Part shown: piece after piece, positions 27,423 to 36,132 of the stretch
Numbering within the stretch: the stretch's first letter is position 1
Layout of the letters: every line of letters begins with the position of its first letter
From: an uncultured Bryobacterales bacterium
GTDB lineage: Bacteria > Acidobacteriota > Terriglobia > Bryobacterales > UBA6623
Direction of reading: 5' to 3'
DNA length: 64,000 bases
NCBI GenBank assembly: GCA_951813605.1
Contig: OX638379.1
Coordinates: 4,662,062 to 4,726,061, forward strand
The notes under the pieces: model-generated
The model's database searches: none
The model's input: the letters and a program-made list of their open reading frames with translations, nothing else
Told to the model about the DNA's origin: nothing
Made by a program: the position numbers and the translations under genes

Positions 27423-28299
27423 TGCACACCGTGTTTTCTCGCCGTTCCCGCTTGACACGCAACACGGAAGCTGGTGCGAGGCTCAGGGAGTGGAGCATGT
27501 GCTGGGAATCGCGCAGAATGCGCGCTTGAAGCGGAGCCTGGCCCCGGCGATGGAGCGCGCCCGGCAGGCATGCGAGCGGACGGGGCAGGCGGCGCGGGTG
27601 TTCCAGGACTTCCGCTACCGGACGCTGGACAGCTGGAGCCGCGAGCGGCGCCTGATCGGCAAGGCAGAGCATTTGCCGCGGGGGGCCAGCCCGCGTTTCG
27701 TGGTGACGTCGCTGGGGGCCGGGCGGATGGCGGCGCGCACGCTGTACGAGCAGGTGTACTGCGCGCGGGGCGACATGGAGAACCGCATCAAGGAACAGCA
27801 GCTGGCGCTGTTCGCGGATCGCACCTCGGCGCACACCATGCGGGCCAACCAGTTGCGCCTGTATTTCGCCTCGTTCGCTTATGCGCTGCTGGAGTTGCTG
27901 CGACGCCGGGGCCTGCGGGGCACGCGGCTGGCGCGGGCGCAATGCGGCACGATCCGCCTGAAGCTGCTCAAGATCGGCGTGCGGATCCGGGTCAGCGTGC
28001 GGGCCGTGCGGCTGTCGTTCGACGAGGGCTTCCCGGAAGCGGGCCTCTTCGGGCAGGTGCTGGCCCGTCTCCAGAGCCTGCCCCTGCGCTGCTAGCCGCG
28101 GCACTCCAGCCATCGTCTCGAGCCCCGTCGGAGGTCAGCGGGACCACTGCGTCGCCAGGGCGGGAGGCAAGACAAAACGGACCCCGGCAACCGCGGATCT
28201 GGCGACCCTTGCCCGGCCTCTGCCCGGATCCAGCACCCCACGCAACATTGCCAGGCTATCCAACCACCCCAAATGGACAAAACGCCTCCAAATCCAAAA

Positions 28300-28321
28300 C
28301 TCTTGAGAAGGTCGGGCTAGC
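28300..28321 (-). repeat. IS1380 right terminal inverted repeat
   Basis: Inverted partner of 25190-25211 (18 of 22 matches), about 205 bases beyond the transposase stop. The sequence between 28096 and 28299 is non-coding element DNA. Confidence 0.8.
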
Positions 28322-28406
28322 TGCGAACATAGGTAGGACGACGCGCCGGAGCGGGCGCGGCCCGCGTGTGTCGCATGGCGCCGGCCGGACCAGCCTCCCT
28401 CGGCTT

Positions 28407-29015
28407 ATGGAATCAACCCAGTCAGTCCCCGTGCCACACGGCAGCGAACCCCTGGCAGCCACGCTGGGTGGCGCGGTTGCGGCGGTTGTTCGAAACCCGC
28501 TGAGGTGGCTGGTCCGCCATTGGAACTGGAAGACCGCCGTTCTGAGCGCGATCTTGCGGGCTTCGATCTTCTTCTCAGTGAATCTGACAGCCAACTGGGA
28601 TAGCGCAGTCAGCGCCGCGCTTACGGAGTTGGCTTACCGCGCCCCGATGGTCGGCGTGCTCGCTTCGATCTCGCAGTCCTTCCGCAAAGTGCAGCCGGCT
28701 TGGAAGGCCAGCATCGCCATGATGGTCGCGCTGCCGACCCTGGGGCACGGGATCGAGTTCACGGTCCACTCCCTCCGCGGCACGGAAAAGTTGTACGAGA
28801 GCGTCGCCGCGTCCGTCGCCTTCTCGATGTTCACCTGTCTCGTGAGTTACTGGCTGCACCGTCGCGACGTGCTGATCGTCGGCCACGGTGCGCGGCCGTT
28901 CCTCGTGGAACTCGTGCAACTTCCCGGCGAGCTGTTCGACCTGCTGCTTCGCCGGCCGCTGGAGATACTGCGCACCTCTTCCGTCGTCGATTCGTCAACT
29001 AGAAAGAAACCCTAG
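28407..29015 (+). CDS. Hypothetical integral membrane protein
   Basis: A 202-residue protein of unrecognised family with several hydrophobic segments (around residues 20-30, 45-60, 65-80, 100-115 and 138-152) separated by basic or amphipathic stretches. I use the ATG at 28407, the first after the IS1380 right end; the frame is open back through the element by chance. Its promoter region may have been replaced by the insertion. Confidence 0.55.
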   Translation: MESTQSVPVPHGSEPLAATLGGAVAAVVRNPLRWLVRHWNWKTAVLSAILRASIFFSVNLTANWDSAVSAALTELAYRAPMVGVLASISQSFRKVQPAWKASIAMMVALPTLGHGIEFTVHSLRGTEKLYESVAASVAFSMFTCLVSYWLHRRDVLIVGHGARPFLVELVQLPGELFDLLLRRPLEILRTSSVVDSSTRKKP

Positions 29016-29526
29016 CGGAGCGATCAGTCAACGGCTTCCGACAAGCGCCTCGCTCCGTTCTCGCGGCAACGCACTGCGGCCGGCCCCGCTACCGAACCGA
29101 TTCCGGCAGGGACCCAGCCGACCGTCCGCAGCAGGGCCCGGATGCGTTCGATCATGTCGGTCGTGATCGGTTCCATCGCCCCAGCGGCCCGCTGCGCGCG
29201 TGTTGAAGCTGCAGACCGAGGCATCCGAATTCGAATCTCAAATTCTGAATTGGAATACCTCGGTTTATTCACTCTCAATTCGATAGAGCTCCAGTTATTC
29301 TCTGAATGATGTCAACGCCAGTTTCCTTCCAGAATAACGGTGCTATTTTACATGATCTCTGGAATGTATTGAATGCGGAATTCTGGCCAAAGTGCCCTTT
29401 TTCGATTCAGATCAAGGGAGCCGCAAGTGCAGATTGGACGCTTCCAATAATTCGATGCGATTCGCTTCTCGCCAGTCGAGTCTCGTGACTTGACACAGCC
29501 TGCGGACGGGTGTTGTACTGATCGAA
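29016..29526. other. Intergenic region with an AT-rich island
   Basis: About 510 bases. The part from about 29215 to 29470 is notably AT-rich compared with flanking genes. An 84-codon minus-strand frame (29024-29278) lacks a ribosome site and family features. No RNA gene seen. It presumably holds the promoter of the sugar isomerase-like gene. Confidence 0.45.
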
Positions 29527-30759
29527 ATGTCACCAGTTCCTCCACCCGAGCAACGCTCCCTGACGGATCGCCTGATGCAACTCGCGGGCGGAAGCTACAC
29601 CCCGGAGCAACGTCGCAAGTATTTCATCAGCGGCCCCCAGTGGGCGGCCGCGTACGAAGGCCAAGCCCTGTTCCACGCCCCCACGCGCGCGGCGGTCGGC
29701 TTCGAGGAAGTGATCCGGAACCTGGGCGAACTCGGCATTCCGTGCTGGACCACTCACGATACCGATGTCATCGGCACGGACGATCTGCTTACGGACCGCC
29801 AGTGGGAGACTGTCGCCCGGATCAACAAGGCCTTGGACGACAACGGCGTCAAATGCTCGATGGTCACTTGCGAAACGTTCTTCCATCCCGTCTTCGCGGC
29901 CAGCGCGGCGGCCGAGTCGCCGGAGGTCCGGCAGTACGCAGCGCGCCGACTGGAAAACACAGTCGACATCGGCCACGAACTTGGCGCGCAGTTCGCGGTC
30001 TACTGGCCGGGCACGCTGGGCTACATGGTCCAAGGCGCCATCGACGAGACCGACACCCTGCGCTGGTTCGCCGACGGCCTCAACGCCGCCTGCGCCCGCG
30101 ATCTGGAAGTGTCCGCGAAAAAGGGACGGCCCCCCCTCAAGCACTGTTTGGAAGCCAAGCCGTTCGAGCCCCAGGCCCAGATCATCCTGCCCAGCAGCGA
30201 CGCGATGCTGGCGTTCATTGCAAGCGGCTTGCTGGACCATCCGGACATGGTCGGCCTGAACCCCGAATACCTGCACGAGCTGATGTGGGGAGGGGCGGTC
30301 CGGGCAGTCCTCGCCCGGGCCCTGCTCTGCAAGAAGCTGTTTCATTTCGACATCAATGACGGCTACCCGCTAAAGCACGACGTCGACCTAGGCATCGGCG
30401 TGGTGAACCCGCTCGACTGGCTGAACGTGCTCGTCCTGCTGCGCTCCCACGGGTACGAGGGGCCGTTCAATCTCGACTTCAAGCCGCCGCGGACGACTTC
30501 CAACTACGGTGTCTGGAAGGTCAGCTTCCCGAGCGCGGTGGACCGCTTCATCACCCTATGGAACATCGCAGGGGAGGTGATGGTGGATCCCGTCATGCAG
30601 CAAGCTACCCAGGCCTTGAAGGCAGGGGGCGGGGAGGCCTCGAACGTGAATGAAATCGTGGAAGCGAACAAGGAGCTGCTGACGCTCCACGAATTGATGG
30701 CCCACCGCCTCTTCCAGCTGCTGGTAGGCCAGCATCGAGGGAGAGTCTTCGGCGGCTAG
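29527..30759 (+). CDS. Xylose isomerase-like TIM-barrel sugar isomerase
   Basis: A 410-residue protein resembling the xylose isomerase superfamily. HDTD at residues 77-80 matches the His-Asp pair of the active site. The LEAKPFEPQ segment around residue 208 corresponds to the ExKPxEP metal-binding motif, and HFDINDGYP and NLDFKPPR supply further acidic metal ligands. The length fits actinobacterial-type xylose isomerases. Because orphan members act on other sugars, the substrate is left open. No kinase or transporter is adjacent. Confidence 0.75.
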   Translation: MSPVPPPEQRSLTDRLMQLAGGSYTPEQRRKYFISGPQWAAAYEGQALFHAPTRAAVGFEEVIRNLGELGIPCWTTHDTDVIGTDDLLTDRQWETVARINKALDDNGVKCSMVTCETFFHPVFAASAAAESPEVRQYAARRLENTVDIGHELGAQFAVYWPGTLGYMVQGAIDETDTLRWFADGLNAACARDLEVSAKKGRPPLKHCLEAKPFEPQAQIILPSSDAMLAFIASGLLDHPDMVGLNPEYLHELMWGGAVRAVLARALLCKKLFHFDINDGYPLKHDVDLGIGVVNPLDWLNVLVLLRSHGYEGPFNLDFKPPRTTSNYGVWKVSFPSAVDRFITLWNIAGEVMVDPVMQQATQALKAGGGEASNVNEIVEANKELLTLHELMAHRLFQLLVGQHRGRVFGG

Positions 30760-30857
30760 CCAACTGCGACGCTACCCAACGGCTGCACAGAAGCAGCTTG
30801 GGTGCCCGACCCCGCTCGCCAAATCCGGCGTGAGGCCTGCGGAAAGCGCGGGGAAAA

Positions 30858-30934
30858 TGGCGCGCTCGGGAGGATTCGAACCCCCGGCCTTCTGGTCCGT
30901 AGCCAGACGCTCTATCCAGCTGAGCTACGAGCGC
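30858..30934 (-). tRNA. tRNA-Arg (anticodon ACG)
   Basis: The minus strand folds to a full cloverleaf of 77 bases with encoded CCA. The acceptor stem is GCGCTCG paired with CGAGCGC, the D arm reads TAGCTCAGCTGGATAGAGC, the anticodon loop is CTACGGA (ACG) and the T loop is TTCGAAT. The ACG anticodon is read as ICG after deamination. Confidence 0.95.
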
Positions 30935-31069
30935 GTTTCAAGCCTAATCATATAACACCCGCGCGCGACTCCGGTCGGTGCAGAAGACCGAGTCGGCGAA
31001 GCAGGTCCGGGACTGGCAGGCGCGCGGGGCTTTGCACGAAGTGCTTCAGTGCGCGAAACTAATGAAGTC

Positions 31070-32257
31070 ATGCGCGAAGCAGTCATCGTCGACTCCCTCC
31101 GTACACCGTTGGCAAAGTCCTTCCGAGGTTCGTTGAACATGACGCGGCCGGACGATCAGGTAGCTCATTGCATCGGCGCCCTGCTCGACAAGTACCCGCA
31201 GATCGACCCCAACGAGGTCGGGGACGTGATTCTCGGCTGCGGTCAGCCACACGGCGCCGCGGGCCACAACATTGCACGTATATCCGCATTGCTGGCCGGA
31301 CTTCCGAGTTCCGTCGGCGGAACTACGGTGAACAGGTTCTGCTCGTCCGGCCTGCAGTCCATTGCAATGGCGGCACACCAGATCATGGCCGAGGGCGAGG
31401 ACGTGATGCTAGCCGGAGGCGTGGAATCCATCACGATGATGGTTCCGGACAAGTCGCCGCATCCGACACTCAAGGAGACGAAGCCTGGCGTGTACATGGT
31501 CATGGGCGTCACGGCAGAGGTCGTGGCCAAGCGCTACGGGGTGAGCAGGGAGGCTCAGGACGAATACGCGCTGCAGAGCCAGCAGCGCACGGCGAAGGCC
31601 CAAAGCGCCGGATTCTTCGACGACGAGCTCGCGCCAATGGCCGTGACGCGCGCAGTGGTGGACAGCAAGACCAGGCAGGTAGTCGGCAAGGAGCAGCACG
31701 TGCTGTCCGGGGACGAATGCAACAGGCCGAACACCACGATGGAGGGCCTTGCCGGCCTGAAGCCCTATTTTGACCCGCATTCGGGCCAAGGCTCGGTGAC
31801 CGCGGGGAATTCGTCCCAGCTCTCCGACGGAGCGTCGGTGACGCTCGTGATGTCGAAGGAGCGAGCCGAGCAGCTCGGCATCGCGTACAAGCTGGTCTTC
31901 CGCGGCTTCGCAACCTCGGGCTGCGAGCCCGACGAGATGGGGATTGGTCCCGTTCTCGCCGTCCCGAAGCTGCTGCACAAGCACGGCAAGAGCATCGATG
32001 ACATTGACGTGTGGGAGCTCAACGAAGCGTTCGCGGTGCAAGTGGTGTGCTGCCGGGATCGCCTGGGCATCCCGAACGAGAGGCTCAACCTGAACGGCGG
32101 CTCGATTTCCGTAGGTCATCCGTTCGGGATGACTGGGTCGCGATTGGTCGGCACGATTGCGAACGAGATGAAGCGGCGAAAGGCGCCGCTCGGAGTCGTC
32201 ACGATGTGCGTGGGCGGGGGGCAAGGCGCAGCCGGCCTGTTTGAAGGCGCTTGGTGA
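31070..32257 (+). CDS. Acetyl-CoA acetyltransferase / thiolase
   Basis: A 395-residue thiolase that condenses two acyl-CoA units or cleaves 3-ketoacyl-CoA. The nucleophile Cys is in NRFCSSGLQS (about residue 92). The active-site histidine lies in GGSISVGHPFGMTG near residue 350, and the second Cys is in MCVGGGQGAAG near the end. I chose ATG 31070, which gives the canonical start REAVIVDSLRTP. It stands alone without other beta-oxidation genes, so direction in vivo is undetermined. Confidence 0.92.
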   Translation: MREAVIVDSLRTPLAKSFRGSLNMTRPDDQVAHCIGALLDKYPQIDPNEVGDVILGCGQPHGAAGHNIARISALLAGLPSSVGGTTVNRFCSSGLQSIAMAAHQIMAEGEDVMLAGGVESITMMVPDKSPHPTLKETKPGVYMVMGVTAEVVAKRYGVSREAQDEYALQSQQRTAKAQSAGFFDDELAPMAVTRAVVDSKTRQVVGKEQHVLSGDECNRPNTTMEGLAGLKPYFDPHSGQGSVTAGNSSQLSDGASVTLVMSKERAEQLGIAYKLVFRGFATSGCEPDEMGIGPVLAVPKLLHKHGKSIDDIDVWELNEAFAVQVVCCRDRLGIPNERLNLNGGSISVGHPFGMTGSRLVGTIANEMKRRKAPLGVVTMCVGGGQGAAGLFEGAW

Positions 32258-32525
32258 GACGGGAAGGCGCTTCGCAATGCGCGCCGTTGAATCCATTGAC
32301 GCGAGAAATCGGGCGGCTGCGCAATCAGCCTCGCCAAGCCGTGGAATCCTATCGGCCCGTCGGCCCGCGCATTCCCTGCCCCTTCCGACGGAGACCAGCC
32401 GGCCCGCCGATAAGGCATCGGGCGCAACAAGCCCGCCCAGCAGACCTCTCGCAGGACTGCTGTCTCGGGCGAGGAGACAGCGCGCGCAGGGCGCGCCGCC
32501 CTCCCACGCTATGCGGCCAGGGTCG

Positions 32526-33041
32526 CTAGAGCTTGCTGCAGGCGTTTGCCGCGCCAGCAGGATCGATCGCGCCGCTGCCGGTCTCGACATGCACGATCTT
32601 GCCATCCTTGGCGATTACGAAGGTCGCGCGGCCCGCCATGTTGCGCTCCGCCATCAGCACGTCGTATTGCTTAGCGACGGCGCCGTCCTCGTCGCTGAGG
32701 ATCGCGAACTCGAGACTCAGCGACTCGGCGAACTTCTTGTTGGTCTCGAGCGGGTCCGTGCTAATACCGAACACGACAGACTCAGATCCCGTAAATGCTT
32801 GGATATCAGCCTGATATCCCTTCATCTCGCGTGTTCAACCGCCAGTGAACGCCTTGGGGAAGAACGCAAGCACCACGTTCTTCTTGCCCCGGAAGGAAGA
32901 TAGCTTGGCATCCATCCCGTCTGTCCCGCGCAGGGTGAAATCGGGCGCCTCGTCGCCGATTGCGAGGGCCGCGAACGCCCGGCTGGAAGCCGCCGCGACA
33001 GCACCGGTCAAGATGACCGCACGCCTTGAGATTAGGCTCAT
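32526..33041 (-). CDS. Peroxiredoxin with in-frame TGA at the peroxidatic cysteine (probable selenoprotein)
   Basis: A 171-residue AhpC/TSA-family thiol peroxidase if TGA is read as selenocysteine. The first 68 codons carry an exported leader (SRRAVILTG, Tat-like) and the fold start [15 protein letters not shown]. The strand FFPKAFTGG then meets TGA at 32837-32835, and the same frame continues [11 protein letters not shown] to a normal stop. In homologues the residue after FTGG/FTPG is the peroxidatic Cys, so the TGA replaces exactly the catalytic residue (U69). A Cys near the C terminus (about 168) could resolve. A SECIS-like hairpin follows at the right distance. AAAGGAAA precedes the ATG. 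The alternative is a nonsense mutation. Confidence 0.8.
32801..32819 (-). promoter_or_regulatory. Candidate bacterial SECIS hairpin
   Basis: In the message, the 19 bases are an 8-base-pair stem (GGATATCA with TGATATCC) and a GGC loop. The loop lies about 26-30 bases after the first base of the TGA, inside the usual distance for bacterial SECIS elements, which bind SelB. Loop guanines are present as in known elements. Confidence 0.65.
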
Positions 33042-33291
33042 GGTATTTCCTTTCTTGCCAGGGAGCGCGATTGGCCGCGTCCCGCCAAGATTCTAGCAGG
33101 TTGCGACCAGCGCGCGACCCCGCGCCCGGGAATTCGCATTGACCCGGGCTCATCCTAGTCGTACAATAGGGCAAGTGTTCGATTAGGGGGCATGCCCGTA
33201 CGTCATGCAGCCTCCCCTGGCCTCCTGAACATCCCGATGGTCTCGCGAAGGATTCCCGGAATCCAGTGTGCATGCCCTCGGCTCGAGTCCG

Positions 33292-34740
33292 ATGTTTGAC
33301 AACCTCTCGGAAAAACTGCAGCGCGCGTTCAAGAACCTTCGCGGGCAAGGAAAGCTGTCCGAGGAGAACATTCAGGAAGGGCTCAAGCAGATCCGTCTGG
33401 CATTGCTCGAGGCGGATGTCAACTTCAGGGTTGTCAAGCAGCTCGTCGCGAACATCGGAAGAAAGGCTCTCGGCCAGGAAGTCCTGACCGCGCTGTCGCC
33501 CGCCGAGCAGATCCTCAGAATCGTCAGGGACGAGTTGGTCCGGATCCTTGGATCGCACCAGGCGAAGCTCCGGCGCGCGTCCATTCCGCCATCCGTCTAT
33601 CTCGTCGTCGGACTGCAAGGTTCCGGCAAGACGACCTCCGCGGGCAAGCTGGCGCTCTGGCTATCGAAGCAGGGACGCAAGCCGCTGCTCGTTTCGGTGG
33701 ATGTCCATCGGCCCGCGGCCCGCGACCAGCTCGCCATCGTAGCCGGCCAGATCTCCCAGCCCGTCTACCGCGGAGCGGAGCGGGAGACAACGCCGCTGCA
33801 GCTTGCCGTCGGCGCTCTGCGCGAGGCCAGGCAGACGGGCCGGGACGCGGTGCTGGTCGATACGGCCGGGCGCCTGCACCTGGACCAGCAGCTCATGGAC
33901 GAGCTCGAGCAGCTCAAGGCCGAGCTTTCCCCGGCCGAAATCCTGTTCGTCGCGGACGCCATGACGGGCCAGGACGCTGTCAAGTCGGCCGCGGAGTTCC
34001 ACAGCCGACTCGATGTTTCCGGCGTGATTCTGTCGAAGATGGACGGCGACGCGAGGGGCGGCGCGGCCCTTTCGATCCGGCATGTTACCGGCTGCCCGAT
34101 CAAGTTCCTAGGCGTCGGCGAGAAGCCCAAGGCGTTCGAGGTCTTCCACCCCGAACGGATCGTCTCGCGCCTGCTTGGGATGGGCGACATGCTGACGCTC
34201 ATCGAGAAGGTCGAGCAGGAAATCGACCAGAAGCAGGCGCGCGAGATGCAGGATCGCATGCTTGCCAACCAGTTCACGCTGGAGGACTTCCGGAAGCAGC
34301 TGAGGCAAGTCAAGAAACTGGGATCGCTCCAGTCGCTGATCGACATGCTTCCTAGCGCGGGGCCGTTCAAGCAACTGCAGGCAGCCGACATCGATCCCAA
34401 GCAACTCGTGCGCACCGAGGCGATCATCAACTCGATGACGGCCAAGGAGCGGGCCAACAGCGACATCCTTAACGGCAGCCGCCGCCGGCGCATCGCCACT
34501 GGAAGCGGCACGACCGTGCAGCAGGTCAATCAGCTTCTGAAGCAGTACCGCCAGGCCCGAGAAATGGTGCGCGGCGTACTTCCGGGCGGGGTGCCTGCCG
34601 GGCGGATGGCCACTCGCCGAAGGAAGCGAAGCAGGAGACGCAAGCGCGGGCGGGGGCCGCGCTCGCATCGCAGGAGGTCGAGGCCAGCTCGGCCCGGCAG
34701 CATGGACATTGGAGGCTGCCGGGCCACTAGCGTCGCCTAG
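33292..34740 (+). CDS. ffh: Signal recognition particle protein Ffh
   Basis: GTPase that binds signal sequences and targets inner-membrane proteins with SRP RNA and FtsY. The start MFDNLSEKLQ at 33292 is canonical. NG domain: G1 GLQGSGKTT (about residue 108), DVHRPAARDQL, DTAGRLH, and SKMDGDARGGAAL. M domain: MGDMLTLIEKVEQEID onward. The last 45 or so residues are an unusually Arg-rich tail; another frame in the same stretch has better GC third-position bias, so a late frameshift is possible. First gene of the ffh-rpsP-khpA-rimM-trmD-rplS block. Confidence 0.95.
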   Translation: MFDNLSEKLQRAFKNLRGQGKLSEENIQEGLKQIRLALLEADVNFRVVKQLVANIGRKALGQEVLTALSPAEQILRIVRDELVRILGSHQAKLRRASIPPSVYLVVGLQGSGKTTSAGKLALWLSKQGRKPLLVSVDVHRPAARDQLAIVAGQISQPVYRGAERETTPLQLAVGALREARQTGRDAVLVDTAGRLHLDQQLMDELEQLKAELSPAEILFVADAMTGQDAVKSAAEFHSRLDVSGVILSKMDGDARGGAALSIRHVTGCPIKFLGVGEKPKAFEVFHPERIVSRLLGMGDMLTLIEKVEQEIDQKQAREMQDRMLANQFTLEDFRKQLRQVKKLGSLQSLIDMLPSAGPFKQLQAADIDPKQLVRTEAIINSMTAKERANSDILNGSRRRRIATGSGTTVQQVNQLLKQYRQAREMVRGVLPGGVPAGRMATRRRKRSRRRKRGRGPRSHRRRSRPARPGSMDIGGCRATSVA

Positions 34741-34759
34741 TTGATTTTCGGAGGAAACG

Positions 34760-35188
34760 ATGGTTGCAATACGTCTGTCCCGGACCGGGGCCAAGCAGAA
34801 ACCCAGCTACCGCGTGGTGGTGATCGACAAGCGTCGCGCCAGGGACAGCAGGAATCTCGAGATCGTCGGGCACTACAACCCGCGCCCGGACCCGATCGAG
34901 CTGGTGCTCAAGCGTGACCGCATCAAGTACTGGATGGGCGTGGGGGCTCAGCCGTCAGAGACGGTGAAGCGGCTCATGAGGCATTTCGACAAAGTGATGG
35001 CTCCCGAGCCCGTCGAGGAGCCCAAGGACGAGAAGGCCGCGCCGGTCGAGGCAGCGCCGGAGGAGAAAGTCAGTGCCGCCGCGGAGTCGACGCCCGCGGC
35101 GCCAGGGCAGCCCGTCGAATTGGCGCCCGGCGAGGAGTCCGAAGATCCGGAACTCGATATCGACGAGACGCTCATGGACGCGCAGTAG
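34760..35188 (+). CDS. rpsP: 30S ribosomal protein S16 with C-terminal extension
   Basis: The first 80 residues are standard S16 (VAIRLSRTGAKQKPSYRVVV, then GHYNPRPDP). A further 60 or so residues rich in Glu, Ala and Pro follow, making 142 residues against the usual 80-90. GGAGG lies eight bases before the ATG. Acidic tails on S16 occur in some phyla; the function of this one is unknown. Confidence 0.95.
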   Translation: MVAIRLSRTGAKQKPSYRVVVIDKRRARDSRNLEIVGHYNPRPDPIELVLKRDRIKYWMGVGAQPSETVKRLMRHFDKVMAPEPVEEPKDEKAAPVEAAPEEKVSAAAESTPAAPGQPVELAPGEESEDPELDIDETLMDAQ

Positions 35189-35307
35189 CGCTTGCATCCC
35201 GGAGCCCGCTGCAGGGGCCTCGGACGGATAGCAATCCCTGGGACCCACGGGCCAGCAACTGGCGATGTTTGATTCGAGTGAACGTGGAACCGACAGGAGG
35301 GGGAGAG

Positions 35308-35565
35308 ATGGGACAGGACACGGAATCGGTGGTCGAGCTGGTGGAAGTCATCGCCAAGTCTCTCGTAGACGCACCCGGCGAGGTGTCCGTCGAAGCCGTG
35401 GACGGCACGCAGAGCTGCGTTGTGGAGTTGTCGGTGCATCCTTCGGACCTTGGCAAGGTGATCGGCAAGAAGGGTCGCACAGCCAAGTCGATTCGGACGC
35501 TACTAGGCGCAGTGAGCATGAAGTACAACCACCGTTACACGCTGGAGATCCTCGAGGACGCTTAG
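35308..35565 (+). CDS. khpA: KH-domain RNA-binding protein KhpA
   Basis: An 85-residue protein consisting of one KH domain. The GKVIGKKGRTAKSIRTLL segment contains the GxxG loop (GKKG) that grips single-stranded RNA. I place the start at ATG 35308, with AGGAGGGGG upstream; an earlier ATG at 35269 is less likely. KhpA sits between rpsP and rimM in many bacteria and pairs with KhpB. Confidence 0.9.
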   Translation: MGQDTESVVELVEVIAKSLVDAPGEVSVEAVDGTQSCVVELSVHPSDLGKVIGKKGRTAKSIRTLLGAVSMKYNHRYTLEILEDA

Positions 35566-35594
35566 GCGGCGGCGATGCGCGCGATAACCCGCAC

Positions 35595-36131
35595 ATGAAG
35601 GAGGATGCCGAGTACCTGACGATCGCCAGAATCACCCGCCCCCGGGGCAACAAGGGCGAAGTCGCCGCGGATGACCTAGTCGGCAAGATGCGCTTTTTCG
35701 AACCGGGCAGCGCGGTGCAGGTGGTGCTCCCGAGCCGCGCGAGGCTACAGCTTGAAATCGAACGGGCATGGCAGCACAGGGGGCGGCTGATCCTCAAATT
35801 CGCTGGATTCGGATCGATTCCCGATGCCGAGTGCTTGCGGCTTGCCGAAGTGCAGGTGAAGAGGGATTCCCTGGAGCCGCTTCCGGAAGGGGAGTACTAC
35901 TTCGAAGACTTGGTGGGGTGCGCTCTGGTGGATGACGCAACGGGGCGAGAAGTGGGGTCGATAGCGGAGGTCTACGAACCCCCTGGAGGCGTCTTGCTCT
36001 TGTCCGTCGTCGATGAGGAGCGAAAAGAGATGCTCGTGCCGTTCGCGAACGAGATTTGCACGGAAGTCGACATCGAATCGAAGCGCGTCATAGCGCGCTT
36101 GCCAGATGGGATGGAAGATTTGAAGGCCTGA
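35595..36131 (+). CDS. rimM: Ribosome maturation factor RimM
   Basis: A 178-residue protein needed for 30S head assembly near S19. The N-terminal beta barrel has [18 protein letters not shown], and the C-terminal PRC barrel has [12 protein letters not shown] and PGGVLLLSV. One base separates its stop from the trmD start. Confidence 0.92.
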   Translation: MKEDAEYLTIARITRPRGNKGEVAADDLVGKMRFFEPGSAVQVVLPSRARLQLEIERAWQHRGRLILKFAGFGSIPDAECLRLAEVQVKRDSLEPLPEGEYYFEDLVGCALVDDATGREVGSIAEVYEPPGGVLLLSVVDEERKEMLVPFANEICTEVDIESKRVIARLPDGMEDLKA

Positions 36132-36132
36132 A

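Larger units (their letters stand above)
26071..27470 (+). mobile_element. IS110-family insertion sequence nested in the IS1380 transposase
   Basis: Boundaries are set by the interrupted frame. The host sequence resumes exactly after removing about 1.40 kb, with a CT dinucleotide present once in the restored target and found at both junctions (26069-26070 and 27471-27472). There are no terminal inverted repeats, as expected for IS110. The left non-coding end is about 300 bases and the right about 48 bases, which fits the IS110 group (long left end) rather than IS1111. Confidence 0.88.
25290..28095 (+). pseudogene. IS1380-family transposase, split by the IS110 insertion
   Basis: The N-terminal part (25290-26070, 260 codons) and the C-terminal part (27471-28095) rejoin in frame at a CT dinucleotide to give one IS1380 (DDE_Tnp_1-type) transposase of about 468 residues. 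The join reads RGDSGFCREELLA followed by WCEAQGVEHV, the usual family sequence across the second catalytic region. DVDATDD (about residue 172) is the first acidic motif; the C-terminal half has the MENRIKEQQ motif expected to carry the last acidic residue. As it stands only a truncated protein can be made. Codon use is extremely GC-rich compared with host genes. Confidence 0.88.
25190..28321 (+). mobile_element. IS1380-family insertion sequence, interrupted by an IS110-family element
   Basis: The element is bounded by imperfect 22-base inverted repeats (18 of 22 matches) at 25190-25211 and 28300-28321. Removing the nested IS110 insert leaves about 1.73 kb, the usual IS1380 size, with one transposase frame. 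No clear target duplication is visible at the ends. It sits between the cytochrome gene and the 28407 membrane protein. The insert splits the transposase, so this copy should not be autonomous unless the IS110 element excises precisely. Confidence 0.88.

Noticed and set aside
30802..31062. An 86-codon frame reading GRIRTPGLLVRSQTLYPAELRA
   Set aside because: This is the reverse complement of the tRNA-Arg gene read as protein; such frames are well-known annotation artefacts.
32526..32825. Peroxiredoxin C-terminal half as a separate small gene
   Set aside because: It starts mid-fold, is in frame with the upstream half and has no ribosome site; the TGA readthrough model explains both parts.
34615..34735. 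Definite frameshift at the end of ffh
   Set aside because: The alternative frame has better codon bias, but neither tail matches a conserved Ffh end, so it is only mentioned in the gene entry.
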